A stretch of DNA of 64,000 nucleotides from assembly GCF_900101545.1 (NCBI RefSeq), contig NZ_FMZU01000008.1, positions 62,001-126,000 of the forward strand, given 5' to 3'. The position numbers and the translations under genes were made by a program. The stretch is from Variovorax sp. CF079. Lineage in GTDB: Bacteria; Pseudomonadota; Gammaproteobacteria; Burkholderiales; Burkholderiaceae_C. Below are positions 27,330 through 35,882 of this stretch, piece by piece; positions within the stretch are counted from its first letter, which is position 1, and each line of letters starts with the position of its first letter. The notes under the pieces were generated by a model. That model was not told where the DNA came from and ran no database searches. It saw only the letters and a program-made list of their open reading frames with translations.

Positions 27330-28447
27330 AGGTGCTGCTGTATTCCCATGTGTTCCATCCGTCGGTGGGCGGCGTCGAGACCGTATCGCGCGCACTCGTC
27401 GAGGGCTTCGTGGCGAAAGGCATCGACTGCAAGGTGGTGACCCAGACGCCCGAGGGGGACGGCACGCAGTTCCCCTTCGAGGTGATCCGCCAACCGGCTA
27501 GCGCGCGCGTGCGCGAGCTTCTGCGCTGGGCGGACGTGGTCCTCTTCAATGGCGCGAGCCTGGCGCTTCAGCCCTGGGTTCTGGCCTATCGCAAGCCCTT
27601 CGTCTGGGTGCATGTGGGCTACCAGGCCTCATGCATCGACGGCGCCGGCTGGGTCGACAACGCCCCGGCGCCGCTCGAGCCCGTGGCGTCTTTTCTCTTT
27701 CATGCGCGCAGAAGCGGCTACGTACGCGGCTTGAAGGATGGCGTGAAACTGCTGCTGCGGCGCGGTATCGCCAAGTTCGCCGTTACCCGGAATGTCGCCA
27801 TCACCCAGTGGATGAACAAGACGCTGCCGCTGCCGCGGCAGGTGCAGATCTACAACCCCTTTCCGATCGAGCGCTTCCAGGCAGCGGACCGCGGCGAGCC
27901 CGAGTACGAGTTCTTCTACATGGGAAGGATCGTGCAGGAGAAGGGCGTCGACACCTTGATCCGCGCCTTCGCGAAGGTCGTCCAACGCAGTCGGGAAGCG
28001 CCGCGGCTGCTGCTCATCGGGGATGGGAGCGCACGGCCGGAGATCGAGCGGCTGGTGGCCGCATCCGGCCTCTCGGCTTCCGTCGTCTTCGCCGGCTCGC
28101 AATCGGGCCCTGCGCTCGTCGAATGGGTCTCGAAGGGCATGATCGGCGTGATCCCATCCGCGTGGTACGAGCCGATGGGCGGGGTCGCGGTCGAGCTCCT
28201 GGCAGCAGGCAAGAGCCTCATCGTCTCGGCCAAGGGCGGACTTTCGGAGTGCGTCGGCGATGCCGGTCTCGTCTTCCCGAACGGCGACGATGAAGCGCTG
28301 GCCGCGCAGATGCAGCGGGTGCTGGGCGATCCGGTCCTCCGGGCCGCGCAGACGGCAAAGGCCCGCGAACGCGCGCAAGCCTTCATGCCCGCGCGCTTCG
28401 TCGATCAGTACATTGGCCTGCTCAAGGAAGTGACGGGCCGCGCCTGA
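27326..28447 (+). CDS. Glycosyltransferase family 4 protein (GT-B fold)
   Basis: 373 residues from the ATG at 27326, which overlaps the rsgA stop. N-terminal acceptor-binding domain begins KVLLYSHVFHPSVGGVETVS, the usual GT4 opening; the C-terminal nucleotide-sugar domain contains FFYMGRIVQEKGVDTLI, LLLIGDGSARPEIE and the EPMGGVAVELLAAGKSLIVS region corresponding to the EX7E motif (here the second Glu is in VAVELLA). The sugar and acceptor are unknown; nearby genes give no polysaccharide context. It is unusual that such an enzyme is coupled to rsgA. It is convergent with hisC, with 6 bp between the stops. Confidence 0.9.
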   Translation: MKVLLYSHVFHPSVGGVETVSRALVEGFVAKGIDCKVVTQTPEGDGTQFPFEVIRQPASARVRELLRWADVVLFNGASLALQPWVLAYRKPFVWVHVGYQASCIDGAGWVDNAPAPLEPVASFLFHARRSGYVRGLKDGVKLLLRRGIAKFAVTRNVAITQWMNKTLPLPRQVQIYNPFPIERFQAADRGEPEYEFFYMGRIVQEKGVDTLIRAFAKVVQRSREAPRLLLIGDGSARPEIERLVAASGLSASVVFAGSQSGPALVEWVSKGMIGVIPSAWYEPMGGVAVELLAAGKSLIVSAKGGLSECVGDAGLVFPNGDDEALAAQMQRVLGDPVLRAAQTAKARERAQAFMPARFVDQYIGLLKEVTGRA

Positions 28448-28453
28448 GGCGAT

Positions 28454-29533
28454 TCAATCGAGGACCTGCGCCAGCGCATCGACCAGCGCACTGCACTGCT
28501 CCCGCGTGCCGATGCTGATGCGCAGGTACTGCGCGATGCGCGGCTGTCCGAAGTGCCGCACCAGCACCGCGCGCGCCCGCAGCGCCGCCGCCAGTGCGGC
28601 GGCATCGTGCGCGGGATGGCGCACGAATACGAAGTTGGCCTGCGAGGGCAATACCTCGAAGCCCAGATCCTCCAACTGCAGCGTCAGTCCCTCGCGGGTG
28701 TCGACGACGGCGTCGCGCGTCTTCGAGAACCAGGCCTCGTCAGCGAGCGCGGCAATGGCGCCCGCCGTCGCCAAGCGGTCGAGCGGATAGGAGTTGAAGC
28801 TGTTCTTGACCCGTTGCAGCGCATCGATCAGCCGCGCCTGCCCGCAGGCAAAGCCCACGCGCAAGCCGGCGAGCGAACGCGATTTCGACAGCGTCTGCAC
28901 GACCAGCAGGTTCGGATAGCGCGCGATCAGGGGCAGCGCGCTTTCGCCGCCGAAATCCACATAGGCCTCGTCCACCAGCACCACGCGCTGCGGGCAGGCC
29001 TGGAGCAGACGCTCGATGCATGCGAGCGGCATCCCGATACCGGTCGGCGCATTGGGATTCGCGATCACGATGCCGCCGCAGCCGGCCGCGGCACGCGCCG
29101 CCAGCGCATCGGCATCGATGCGAAGTCCCTCGTCCACCGGCTGCAGCTCGCATGCGATCGCATAGAGCTGCGCGTAGACGCGGTAGAAGCTGTAGGTGAC
29201 GTCCGGAATCAGCAAAGGCTCGGCTTGCTGGAAAAAGGCGAAGAAGGCGTGGGCCAGCACTTCGTCGGAGCCATTGCCCGCAAACACCTGCGCGCTGTGC
29301 AGGCCGTGGCGCACAGCGATCGCTTCGCGCAGCGCGATCGATTCGGGATCGGGGTAGCGTTCGAGTCCCTTCTCTGCCGCCTCCTGAATGGCATCGAGCA
29401 CTCGCGGCGAGGGCGGATAGGGGTTCTCGTTGGTATTGAGCTTGACCAGATTCGCGATGCGCGGCTGCTCGCCCGGCACATAGGGCTCCAGCGCCGCAAT
29501 GCGCGGACTCCAGAAGCTTGGAGCGGTGCTCAA
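28454..29533 (-). CDS. hisC: Histidinol-phosphate aminotransferase
   Basis: 359 residues. Class I/II PLP aminotransferase of the HisC type: [20 protein letters not shown] near residue 30, [23 protein letters not shown], the VDEAYVDFG segment and the Schiff-base Lys in [15 protein letters not shown], ending [12 protein letters not shown]. It converts imidazole-acetol phosphate to histidinol phosphate with glutamate. It is not in a his operon here: it follows a CbiB-like gene by 16 bp. A second hisC in the his operon is likely (inference). Cobalamin-pathway threonine-phosphate decarboxylases are homologous, but the N-terminal motif favours HisC. Confidence 0.88.
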   Translation of the reverse strand: MSTAPSFWSPRIAALEPYVPGEQPRIANLVKLNTNENPYPPSPRVLDAIQEAAEKGLERYPDPESIALREAIAVRHGLHSAQVFAGNGSDEVLAHAFFAFFQQAEPLLIPDVTYSFYRVYAQLYAIACELQPVDEGLRIDADALAARAAAGCGGIVIANPNAPTGIGMPLACIERLLQACPQRVVLVDEAYVDFGGESALPLIARYPNLLVVQTLSKSRSLAGLRVGFACGQARLIDALQRVKNSFNSYPLDRLATAGAIAALADEAWFSKTRDAVVDTREGLTLQLEDLGFEVLPSQANFVFVRHPAHDAAALAAALRARAVLVRHFGQPRIAQYLRISIGTREQCSALVDALAQVLD

Positions 29534-29549
29534 GGCCGATACACCCGGC

Positions 29550-30551
29550 TCAGCCCAGCAGGCGCGCCAGCGTGAGCAGCGCGAGCAGCACCATCCACAT
29601 CACGACCGAACGCCAGACCAGGCCGACAACGCTGCGCAGGTGCGCTGGTTCAGGTTCGCGCCCCGGGGTGCTGCCGCTGTCGGGGCCACGCCCGCCGGCG
29701 AGCGGATCGCCCGCCTGCGCCCTCGACAACGGATCGGTCAGCGGGACCGGACTCAGGGTGCCGCCACCGAGCCGCACGTTGACGGCACCCGAGGTCGCGG
29801 CCAGGATCACGCCGTCGTTCTCGTTGGGAAAGCGCCGGGCGTCGTTGCGCCAGCAGTCGATCGCTTCTTCGAAACTGCCGACCACCGCGAAACCGAGCGC
29901 CGTGATGCGCGCCGGCAGCCAGTCGATCAGGCCCCAGGCCCGATCGGCCGCATGCTGGACCCACGTGCTGGACGGCTGGATCGAAGCGCCGTTCTTGTGC
30001 GCCCAATAGCGCGAGACGAATTCGCTCATCCGATAGAACACCGCGCCGGCAGGCCCCAATCCGGCGGCGGCGAGGATGGAGAACCAGGCGAGCACACCGA
30101 ACACGTGCCGATGCGCCGCGATCACCGAGTGCTCGATCACGTGCCGCACGATCTCGCTGCGCGGCAGGTCGGCCGCATCGACGCGCTGCCAATGCGCGAG
30201 CAGCGAGCGCGCGAGCGCTTCGTCGCCCTCGTCGAGCGCATCGCGGATGCCGGTGAAATGGTGGCTGAACTGCCGAAAGCCCAGCGTGACGTAGAGCACC
30301 GCGACGCTCCACAGCACCGCGAAGGGCAGCCCGAGCGTGAGCACCAGCAGCCAGTGCACGCCCAATGCGAGCACCGTCGGCACGAGCACCGCAAGCCCCC
30401 AGGCCACCCAGCCATGGTGCGGCTTGCCGGCGTCGAAATTGCGGCTGGTCCAACGCGTCCATGCGAGCACGCTGCCGTACACGGGGTTGTGGTACGCAAG
30501 CGGCCGCACCTGCTCGATCAGCAACGCGCACAGGATCGCAAAGAAGCTCAT
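29550..30551 (-). CDS. CobD/CbiB family membrane protein
   Basis: 333 residues from the ATG at 30551. Hydrophobic segments lie near residues 1-12, 44-66, 70-90, 155-180 and 312-332. The protein retains the CbiB pattern: [39 protein letters not shown], matching the conserved NDGxxxAxxAGAL-type region. CbiB attaches the aminopropanol phosphate linker to adenosylcobyric acid, but this protein is divergent in the rest and stands outside any cobalamin cluster. In related bacteria such genes are annotated simply as CobD/CbiB family. It follows the Nudix gene by 52 bp and precedes hisC, all on the minus strand. Confidence 0.8.
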   Translation of the reverse strand: MSFFAILCALLIEQVRPLAYHNPVYGSVLAWTRWTSRNFDAGKPHHGWVAWGLAVLVPTVLALGVHWLLVLTLGLPFAVLWSVAVLYVTLGFRQFSHHFTGIRDALDEGDEALARSLLAHWQRVDAADLPRSEIVRHVIEHSVIAAHRHVFGVLAWFSILAAAGLGPAGAVFYRMSEFVSRYWAHKNGASIQPSSTWVQHAADRAWGLIDWLPARITALGFAVVGSFEEAIDCWRNDARRFPNENDGVILAATSGAVNVRLGGGTLSPVPLTDPLSRAQAGDPLAGGRGPDSGSTPGREPEPAHLRSVVGLVWRSVVMWMVLLALLTLARLLG

Positions 30552-30603
30552 CCGTCGATGATAGCGAGTGCCTCCATGGCACCCGGACGGGACGCGGCGT
30601 GGT

Positions 30604-31320
30604 TCAGGCCGAGAGGAAGCGGTAGAGGTTGCGCAGCATGCCCGCCGTCGCACCCCATACGTAACGCTCGTCAGGACCGTCCTGGTAGGGCATCGAAAAC
30701 CACTCGCGCGACTTGAGGTCTTCGCCGACGAACGCGTGCCGCCGGTGGTTCGCCGGATTCATCAGGTAAGCGAGCGGCACTTCGAAAGCCGCCGCCACCT
30801 CATAAGGATTGATGTTCAGCTCGAAGTCCGGGCGCACCAGCGCGACCACCGGCGTCACGATGAAGGACGTGACGGTGGTGTAGGTCGGCAGGCAGCCCAG
30901 CACCTCGATGTACGCCGCGGACAAGCCGACCTCTTCCCACGCTTCGCGCAGGGCGGCCGCTGCAATATTGGCGTCTTCGGGGTCGACCCGGCCGCCCGGA
31001 AAGGCGACCTGGCCCGAGTGGGTCGACAGATGCGTCGTCCGCTCGGTCAGCAGCACCGTGGGTTCGTCCCTCATCACGATCGGCACCAGCACCGCCGCCT
31101 GGGCGGGTACGCGATCCGTCAGCCGCGGCTCGCGCCGCAACTCGGGCACCCAGGCCGGCGGCGTGGCGAAGCGTGCGCGCAAGGCGCGCGCATCGAAGCG
31201 GGAGGGCGCCACCGCGGGCAACCCGACGTCGATACCGACCACCGGCACCTGGCGCGGGTCCAAGGACCGCAGCGCCGACGGCAGGACGGCGTTGACGGAT
31301 TCGACGGAAGCAGCGCGCAT
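30604..31320 (-). CDS. Nudix hydrolase, CoA pyrophosphatase (NudL-like)
   Basis: 238 residues from the ATG at 31320. The Nudix box GX5EX7REUXEEXGU is intact: GRVDPEDANIAAAALREAWEEVGL. The preceding HSGQVAFPGG and following LPTYTTVTSFIVTPVVA match the CoA-pyrophosphatase subgroup (PF00293, YeaB/NudL), which hydrolyses CoA to phosphopantetheine and 3',5'-ADP. An N-terminal extension of about 85 residues precedes the fold. A longer open frame continues upstream but contains the terminator region, so it was not used. Confidence 0.9.
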   Translation of the reverse strand: MRAASVESVNAVLPSALRSLDPRQVPVVGIDVGLPAVAPSRFDARALRARFATPPAWVPELRREPRLTDRVPAQAAVLVPIVMRDEPTVLLTERTTHLSTHSGQVAFPGGRVDPEDANIAAAALREAWEEVGLSAAYIEVLGCLPTYTTVTSFIVTPVVALVRPDFELNINPYEVAAAFEVPLAYLMNPANHRRHAFVGEDLKSREWFSMPYQDGPDERYVWGATAGMLRNLYRFLSA

Positions 31321-31378
31321 GGTGGACGGTGGTGGTGTGGTCAAGAAAGGACTTGCTGAGTAAAACGCAAAAACTGAG

Positions 31379-31422
31379 CCAGCGTGACACGTGGCACAAC
31401 AACAAAAATCACGAACGCTGGA
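31379..31422. promoter_or_regulatory. Nested inverted repeats upstream of the Nudix gene
   Basis: CCAGCGT (31379-31385) and ACGCTGG (31416-31422) are perfect arms enclosing a 14-bp near-palindrome GTGACACGTGGCAC (31384-31397). They sit in the 121 bp between the rplS terminator and the Nudix start. This may be an operator or a leader hairpin; no regulator is known. Confidence 0.3.
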
Positions 31423-31441
31423 TGCATCGAAGCACAAATGC

Positions 31442-31469
31442 AAAAAGCCGCCTTGATCGGCGGCTTTTT
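31442..31469. terminator. Intrinsic terminator of the rpsP-rplS operon
   Basis: Perfect 11-bp stem AAAAAGCCGCC / GGCGGCTTTTT with a 6-nt loop, 20 nt after the rplS stop codon; the flanking A and T runs make it functional on either strand. Confidence 0.9.
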
Positions 31470-31488
31470 GCACGACGGGAGGCCCTCT

Positions 31489-31869
31489 TTATTGAGCAGC
31501 CGCTGCCGACGACTTGCCCGGCAGCTTTTCCTTGATGCGTGCCGAACGGCCGCTGCGTTCGCGCAGATAGTAGAGCTTGGCGCGGCGCACATCGCCGCGA
31601 CGCTTGACTTCGATGCCGGCGATCAACGGGCTGTAGGTCTGGAACGTACGTTCCACGCCTTCGCCGCTGGAGATCTTGCGCACCGTGAAGCCGCTGTTGA
31701 GGCCGCGATTGCGCTTGGCGATCACGACGCCTTCGTAGGCCTGCACGCGCTTGCGGTTGCCTTCGACGACGTTCACGCTGACGATGACCGTGTCACCGGG
31801 CATGAAATCGGGGATCTTCTTGCCGAGCCGGGCGATTTCTTCCTGCTCGAGGGTCTGGATGAGGTTCAT
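31489..31869 (-). CDS. rplS: 50S ribosomal protein L19
   Basis: 126 residues from the ATG at 31869 (AGGAAACAA just upstream). Begins [20 protein letters not shown] and contains [44 protein letters not shown] and [21 protein letters not shown], all hallmark L19 sequence. An Ala-rich tail of about 10 residues follows. L19 lies at the 30S-50S interface. It is the last gene of rpsP-rimM-trmD-rplS, 98 bp after trmD. Confidence 0.98.
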   Translation of the reverse strand: MNLIQTLEQEEIARLGKKIPDFMPGDTVIVSVNVVEGNRKRVQAYEGVVIAKRNRGLNSGFTVRKISSGEGVERTFQTYSPLIAGIEVKRRGDVRRAKLYYLRERSGRSARIKEKLPGKSSAAAAQ

Positions 31870-31966
31870 TTGTTTCCTGGATTCGATCGTGCTCGCGCTA
31901 CACAAAAGGCGTCTTGAGGCCTGAAGGCCAAGGCGACGCGGCCGGCAGAGGATCGGGGAGCCAAAG

Positions 31967-31972
31967 ATTATA
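31967..31972 (-). promoter_or_regulatory. Candidate internal -10 box for rplS
   Basis: TATAAT on the minus strand overlaps the trmD stop codon, 95 bp upstream of the rplS start. It could give extra rplS transcription inside the operon. No convincing -35 box was found. Confidence 0.35.
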
Positions 31973-32714
31973 GCTTTTTTTGGAGCACTTTCTCGTCCAC
32001 CGGGCTGAGCCGTCCGGCTGCGCGTGCCGCCTCGATCAGCTCCGGCCGTTTTTGCAGGGTGATCGCGAGCCGCTGATCGCGTCGCCAGCGCTCGATCTGC
32101 ACGTGATGCCCCGAGAGCAGGACGGGAGGCACGCCCTCGCCCTTCCATTGCTCCGGCCGGGTGTAGTGGGGGCAGTCGAGCAGGCCGTCGAGCGCCGGAT
32201 TGAAGCTGTCCTGCACATGGCTGTCCTCATCGCCCAGCACGCCGGGCTGGAGCCGCGCGACGGCGTCGAGCAAGGCCATGGCGGGAATCTCGCCGCCCGA
32301 AAGCACGAAATCGCCGATGCTCAGCTGGTGCGTGACCCTCGCATCGATGAAGCGCTGGTCGATGCCTTCATAGCGCCCGCACACCAGCACTGCGCCTTCG
32401 GTGGCGGACCATTGCTCCACCACCGCGTGCCTCAAGGTCTCGCCGATCGGCGAGAAGAGAAGCACCGGCGCCGCCGCGCCCCGGGCCGCCAGCGCCGCAT
32501 CGAGGCAGGCCGACAACGGCTCGGCCATCATGACCATACCTGGGCCGCCGCCGAAAGGCCGGTCGTCGACGCGCCGGTAGTTGCCGTCGGCGAAATCGCG
32601 CGGGTTCCACAGCACGACCTCGACCTGCTTCGACTCGTAGGCACGGCGCGTCACGCCGCTCGCGAGAAAGGGCGCGAACAGCTCGGGAAAGAGGGTGATG
32701 ACGTCGAAGCGCAT
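31968..32714 (-). CDS. trmD: tRNA (guanine37-N1)-methyltransferase
   Basis: 248 residues, the usual length. SPOUT knot motifs: [15 protein letters not shown] at the N-terminus, [31 protein letters not shown], and [17 protein letters not shown], with the catalytic Asp in EDSHVQDSF. It methylates G37 of tRNAs reading CNN codons, preventing frameshifts. Order rpsP-rimM-trmD-rplS is the conserved bacterial operon. It begins 23 bp after rimM. Confidence 0.98.
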   Translation of the reverse strand: MRFDVITLFPELFAPFLASGVTRRAYESKQVEVVLWNPRDFADGNYRRVDDRPFGGGPGMVMMAEPLSACLDAALAARGAAAPVLLFSPIGETLRHAVVEQWSATEGAVLVCGRYEGIDQRFIDARVTHQLSIGDFVLSGGEIPAMALLDAVARLQPGVLGDEDSHVQDSFNPALDGLLDCPHYTRPEQWKGEGVPPVLLSGHHVQIERWRRDQRLAITLQKRPELIEAARAAGRLSPVDEKVLQKKL

Positions 32715-32737
32715 GGCGGCGCCGGAGCCCGGGCGGC

Positions 32738-33292
32738 TCAGTAATCAGGCTGCCAGTCGACCGTGATCAGCCGGCCCGGCAGATCCACTTTGTCGACGAA
32801 GGCCGAGACGAAGGGAACCATGCGCTCGATCGGCTTGCCGCCCTCCTGGGCGTCCAACACCAGCGTGGTCTGCGGCCCGCTGGCGAGAAGTTCGCGCACC
32901 GTGCCGAGCGCGACGCCTTCGCGGTTCACGACGGCAAGCCCGATCAGATCGACCCAGTAGTACTCGTCGTCGCCGGCGGTCGGAAAGCTCGAACGCGGCA
33001 CGAACACGCGCGCACCGCGCAAGGCTTCGGCCGCGTTGCGGTCAGGCACGTCCTCGGACGAGGCGACGATGCAGTCGGAGTGTTCCTTGGCTTCGCGGAT
33101 CGCGAGCCGGAAAGCGCCGGCGGTCTTTGCGCCGGGCGGCTGCAGAAACCAGCGCTTGGATGAAAAAAGCGCCTCGGGCTGGGCGCTGTGGGGCAGGACC
33201 TTGAACCAGCCCTTGATGCCCCAGGCGTCGGCGATGCGCGCCACCTCGATCGCGTCCGCCGGCAGTTCGGCGGCTTCGAGTGTGGGCAGCAT
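32738..33292 (-). CDS. rimM: Ribosome maturation factor RimM
   Basis: 184 residues. The N-terminal barrel has [21 protein letters not shown] and the C-terminal PRC-barrel has [22 protein letters not shown] and [25 protein letters not shown]. It assists 16S rRNA processing and binds S19 in the 30S head. It starts 15 bp after the rpsP stop within the ribosomal operon. Confidence 0.97.
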   Translation of the reverse strand: MLPTLEAAELPADAIEVARIADAWGIKGWFKVLPHSAQPEALFSSKRWFLQPPGAKTAGAFRLAIREAKEHSDCIVASSEDVPDRNAAEALRGARVFVPRSSFPTAGDDEYYWVDLIGLAVVNREGVALGTVRELLASGPQTTLVLDAQEGGKPIERMVPFVSAFVDKVDLPGRLITVDWQPDY

Positions 33293-33307
33293 CGCCTTGC
33301 CGGCCGC

Positions 33308-33571
33308 TTAAGCAGCGGCCTTCGGAGCCGCGGCGGCGGCTTGCTTGATCAGGCGATGGACCGTGGGCGAGGCTTGCGCGCCGACGCTCTTCCAATAGGC
33401 CAGGCGATCCTGCGCGATGCGGATGCTTTCTTCGTTTTCCTTGGCGGTCGGGTTATAGAAACCCAGGCGCTCGATGAAACGGCCATCGCGGCGAACGCGC
33501 TTGTCCGACACGACGATGTTGAAAAACGGACGGCCTTTGGCGCCGCCGCGGGAGAGTCGAATGACGACCAT
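33308..33571 (-). CDS. rpsP: 30S ribosomal protein S16
   Basis: 87 residues: [20 protein letters not shown], then [21 protein letters not shown] and the conserved [19 protein letters not shown] region. First gene of its operon. An Ala-rich C-terminus is typical of related species. Essential for 30S assembly. Confidence 0.98.
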   Translation of the reverse strand: MVVIRLSRGGAKGRPFFNIVVSDKRVRRDGRFIERLGFYNPTAKENEESIRIAQDRLAYWKSVGAQASPTVHRLIKQAAAAAPKAAA

Positions 33572-33683
33572 GATTTATCCTTCGGGTGGTGCAGCAAACC
33601 CGAATAGGTTCGCCCACGGTGTTCTTCCAGCGTCGAGACACGCGACATGGCCACCCGGCCAGCGACACGCTGAAAAGCCCACG

Positions 33684-33689
33684 ATTATA
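33684..33689 (-). promoter_or_regulatory. -10 box of the rpsP operon
   Basis: TATAAT on the minus strand, 113 bp upstream of the rpsP start codon. A TTGAAA lies only 13 bp further upstream, too close for an ideal -35 element; GTGTTG at 16 bp is the alternative. The 165-bp region is shared with the divergent GNAT gene. Confidence 0.55.
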
Positions 33690-33736
33690 GCCCGAGCGAC
33701 TTTTTCAACACCCTTGGCATTGCCAATCGTCTCAGA

Positions 33737-34258
33737 ATGACCACCATCCGCCCCAGCCGCGACGAGGACATCGCGGCAATCACCGCCATTTATGCCCATC
33801 ACGTGCTGCACGGCACAGGCACCTTCGAGACCGAGCCGCCCTCATCCGCCGACATGGCTGCCCGACGCGCCGACGTGCTGTCGAAGAACCTGCCCTATCT
33901 GGTGGCCGAGCAGGACGGCGAACTGCTCGGCTTTGCGTACTGCAGCTGGTTCAAGCCCCGTCCCGCCTACCGCTTTTCGGCCGAGGATTCCATCTACCTG
34001 GCCGACGCCGCGCGGGGCCAGGGCCTGGGTGCACGACTGCTGGCCGCGCTGACGCAGGCCGCCGAATCCGTCGGCGTGCGAAAGCTGATCGCGGTGATCG
34101 GTGACTCGGCCAACGCCGGATCGATCGGCGTGCACCGCGGCCAGGGCTTCGCCCATGTGGGCGTGCTCAAGGACTGCGGCTGGAAGTTCGGCCAGTGGCG
34201 CGACGTGGTCTTGATGGAAAAGGTGCTGGGCGAAGGCAGCTCGACGAGCCCCGAATGA
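33737..34258 (+). CDS. GNAT acetyltransferase, phosphinothricin/methionine-sulfone acetyltransferase-like
   Basis: 173 residues. N-terminus TIRPSRDEDIAAITAIYAHHVLHGTGTFETEPPS is the signature of the Pat/MddA/YncA group, followed by LLGFAYCSWFKPRPAYRFSAEDSIYL, the acetyl-CoA binding motif ARGQGLGARLLAAL (R/QxxGxG/A) and SIGVHRGQGFAHVGVLKDCGWKFGQW. Members acetylate phosphinothricin-like compounds or methionine derivatives; the native substrate is unknown. Its stop codon overlaps the next gene (ATGA). Confidence 0.9.
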   Translation: MTTIRPSRDEDIAAITAIYAHHVLHGTGTFETEPPSSADMAARRADVLSKNLPYLVAEQDGELLGFAYCSWFKPRPAYRFSAEDSIYLADAARGQGLGARLLAALTQAAESVGVRKLIAVIGDSANAGSIGVHRGQGFAHVGVLKDCGWKFGQWRDVVLMEKVLGEGSSTSPE

Positions 34259-34701
34259 AGAACAAGACCGTGGCCGCCTGGCTCGCCTTCCTCGGCGGGC
34301 CTCTGGGGCTGCACTGCTTCTATCTGCGCGGCTTCGGCAGCACGCTGGGCTGGCTGCTGCCGATCCCGACGGCGCTCGGCCTGTACGGCATCGAACGCCT
34401 GCGCCTCTATGGCGTGGACGACGGCTGGAGCTGGCTGCTGCTCCCGCTGCTCGGCTTCACGATTGCGGGCTGCGCGCTCACCGCTATCGTCTATGGCCTG
34501 ATGACGCCGGAGAAATGGAACGCCCGCTACAACGCCGGCGCCGCGCCCGAGGCTCCCGCCGGGCGCACCAACTGGCTCACCATCGGCGCTGTCGTGCTGG
34601 CCCTGTTCTTCGGCAGCACGATCCTCATGGCCAGCATCGCCTTCAGCTTCCAGCGCTTCTTCGAGCACCAGATCGAAGAAGGCCGGAAGATTTCTCAGTA
34701 A
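34255..34701 (+). CDS. Small membrane protein with TM2-like N-terminus
   Basis: 148 residues starting in the overlap ATGA with the GNAT gene. The N-terminal pair of hydrophobic segments (KTVAAWLAFLGGPLGLHCFYL and the following LGWLLPIPTALGLYG) resembles a TM2-domain arrangement; two more helices lie at about residues 60-82 and 104-128. No catalytic residues are evident. Translational coupling to the acetyltransferase suggests co-expression, not necessarily shared function. Confidence 0.7.
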   Translation: MKNKTVAAWLAFLGGPLGLHCFYLRGFGSTLGWLLPIPTALGLYGIERLRLYGVDDGWSWLLLPLLGFTIAGCALTAIVYGLMTPEKWNARYNAGAAPEAPAGRTNWLTIGAVVLALFFGSTILMASIAFSFQRFFEHQIEEGRKISQ

Positions 34702-34716
34702 TCGCCGCTGCGCAAG

Positions 34717-34740
34717 GCTTCGACAAGCTCAGCCCGAGCG
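34717..34740. repeat. REP-like palindromic repeat, intergenic copy
   Basis: GCTTCGACAAGCTCAGCCCG and following bases belong to the same short repeat family (TTCGACRRGCTCAG) that is found inside purM (40245-40268) and kynU (53542-53566). This copy lies in the 157-bp gap between the convergent TM2-like and phosphate-transporter genes. Confidence 0.7.
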
Positions 34741-34779
34741 GACAGGGGCGAGGCCTGCCATTTCAGAGGGTCGCCGCGC

Positions 34780-34858
34780 CCGGCCGCCCGAAGCGGCCGG
34801 GCCGCCCCCGGTAGGGGGTTGGCGAAGCGACACGAAGTGCGCGCTGCCTGGGGGCGAG
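34780..34858. repeat. Comamonadaceae-type composite intergenic repeat, copy 2
   Basis: Blocks in the same order as at 12681-12752: GGCCGCCCGAAGCGGCC, then GCCCCCGGTAGGGGG, then GGCGAAGCGACACGAAGTGC ending in a G-run. The element ends directly at the stop codon of the phosphate transporter gene and may contribute to transcript ends there. Confidence 0.7.
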
Positions 34859-35869
34859 CTAAAAGACCTGGAGGCCGATCCAGTAGGCGATCGCGGCCAC
34901 GAAGGCCGAGGCCGGGATCGTGAAGATCCAGGCCCACACGATGTTGCCGGCCACGCCCCAGCGCACGGCGCTCGCGCGCTGTGCCGAACCCACGCCGACG
35001 ATCGCACCCGTGATGGTGTGCGTGGTCGAGACCGGAATGCCCAGCGCGGTCGCGAGGAACAGGGTCAGCGCCCCGCCCGTCTCGGCGCAGAAGCCGCCGA
35101 CCGGTTTGAGCTTGGTGATCTTCTGGCCCATGGTCTTGACGATGCGCCAGCCGCCGAACATGGTGCCGAGCGCGATCGCCGCATAGCAGCTGCCGACGGT
35201 CCAGGCCGGCGGCGCCTCCGCGTTGCCAGCCGAATAGCCGGTCGCGATCAACAGCATCCAGATGATGCCGATGGTCTTCTGCGCATCGTTGCCGCCGTGG
35301 CCCAGGCTGTAGGCGCCGGCCGAAACCAGCTGCAGCGTGCGGAACCACCGGTCCACGCGCGACGGCGTCGAACGCCGGAACGCCCAGGCGACCACGATCA
35401 TCATCAGCGAGCCGAGCAGAAAACCCAGGAACGGCGAAACGAAGATGAAGGCCACAGTCTTCCAGATCCCGGCAGCGATCAAGGCGCCCGAGCCGGCCTT
35501 GGCGATCACCGCGCCCACGATGCCGCCGATCAACGCGTGCGATGAGCTGCTGGGAATGCCGTAGTACCAGGTGAGGAAGTTCCAGCTGATGGCGCCGACG
35601 AGGGCGCCGAACACCACGTGCACATCGACGATGCCCGGCTGCACGATGCCCTTGCCGATGGTCGCCGCCACGCTCAGGTGGAAGACGAAGATCGCGATCA
35701 GGTTGAAGAAGGCCGCGAACACCACGGCGTGGCCGGGCTTGAGCACGCCGGTCGACACCACCGTGGCGATCGAGTTCGCCGCGTCGTGAAAGCCGTTCAT
35801 GAAGTCGAATGCGATGGCCAGCGCGACCAGCACCACCACCACCCACAGGGCGACCTGCACCGTTGTCAT
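34859..35869 (-). CDS. pit: Inorganic phosphate transporter, PiT family
   Basis: 336 residues, about ten membrane helices. The two PiT signature repeats are clear: N-terminal FDFMNGFHDAANSIATVVST and C-terminal GIPVSTTHTITGAIVGVGSA, plus YYGIPSSSSHALIGGIVG and the SLGHGGNDAQKTIGII segment. It is a low-affinity, ion-coupled phosphate (or metal-phosphate) symporter of the inner membrane. The DUF47 gene is 13 bp upstream on the same strand, the classic accessory pairing. Its 3' end abuts a structured repeat. Confidence 0.95.
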   Translation of the reverse strand: MTTVQVALWVVVVLVALAIAFDFMNGFHDAANSIATVVSTGVLKPGHAVVFAAFFNLIAIFVFHLSVAATIGKGIVQPGIVDVHVVFGALVGAISWNFLTWYYGIPSSSSHALIGGIVGAVIAKAGSGALIAAGIWKTVAFIFVSPFLGFLLGSLMMIVVAWAFRRSTPSRVDRWFRTLQLVSAGAYSLGHGGNDAQKTIGIIWMLLIATGYSAGNAEAPPAWTVGSCYAAIALGTMFGGWRIVKTMGQKITKLKPVGGFCAETGGALTLFLATALGIPVSTTHTITGAIVGVGSAQRASAVRWGVAGNIVWAWIFTIPASAFVAAIAYWIGLQVF

Positions 35870-35882
35870 TCGGAGCCCGCGC

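Noticed and set aside
28454..29533. hisC as a cobalamin threonine-phosphate decarboxylase
   Set aside because: The [12 protein letters not shown] and GNGSDEVLA motifs are those of HisC; the cobalamin enzymes have a different N-terminal pattern. Kept only as a note in the findings.
33737..34258. GNAT gene as a herbicide-resistance marker (bar/pat)
   Set aside because: It belongs to the chromosomal Pat/MddA-like family in native context and codon style; nothing suggests a recent resistance cassette.
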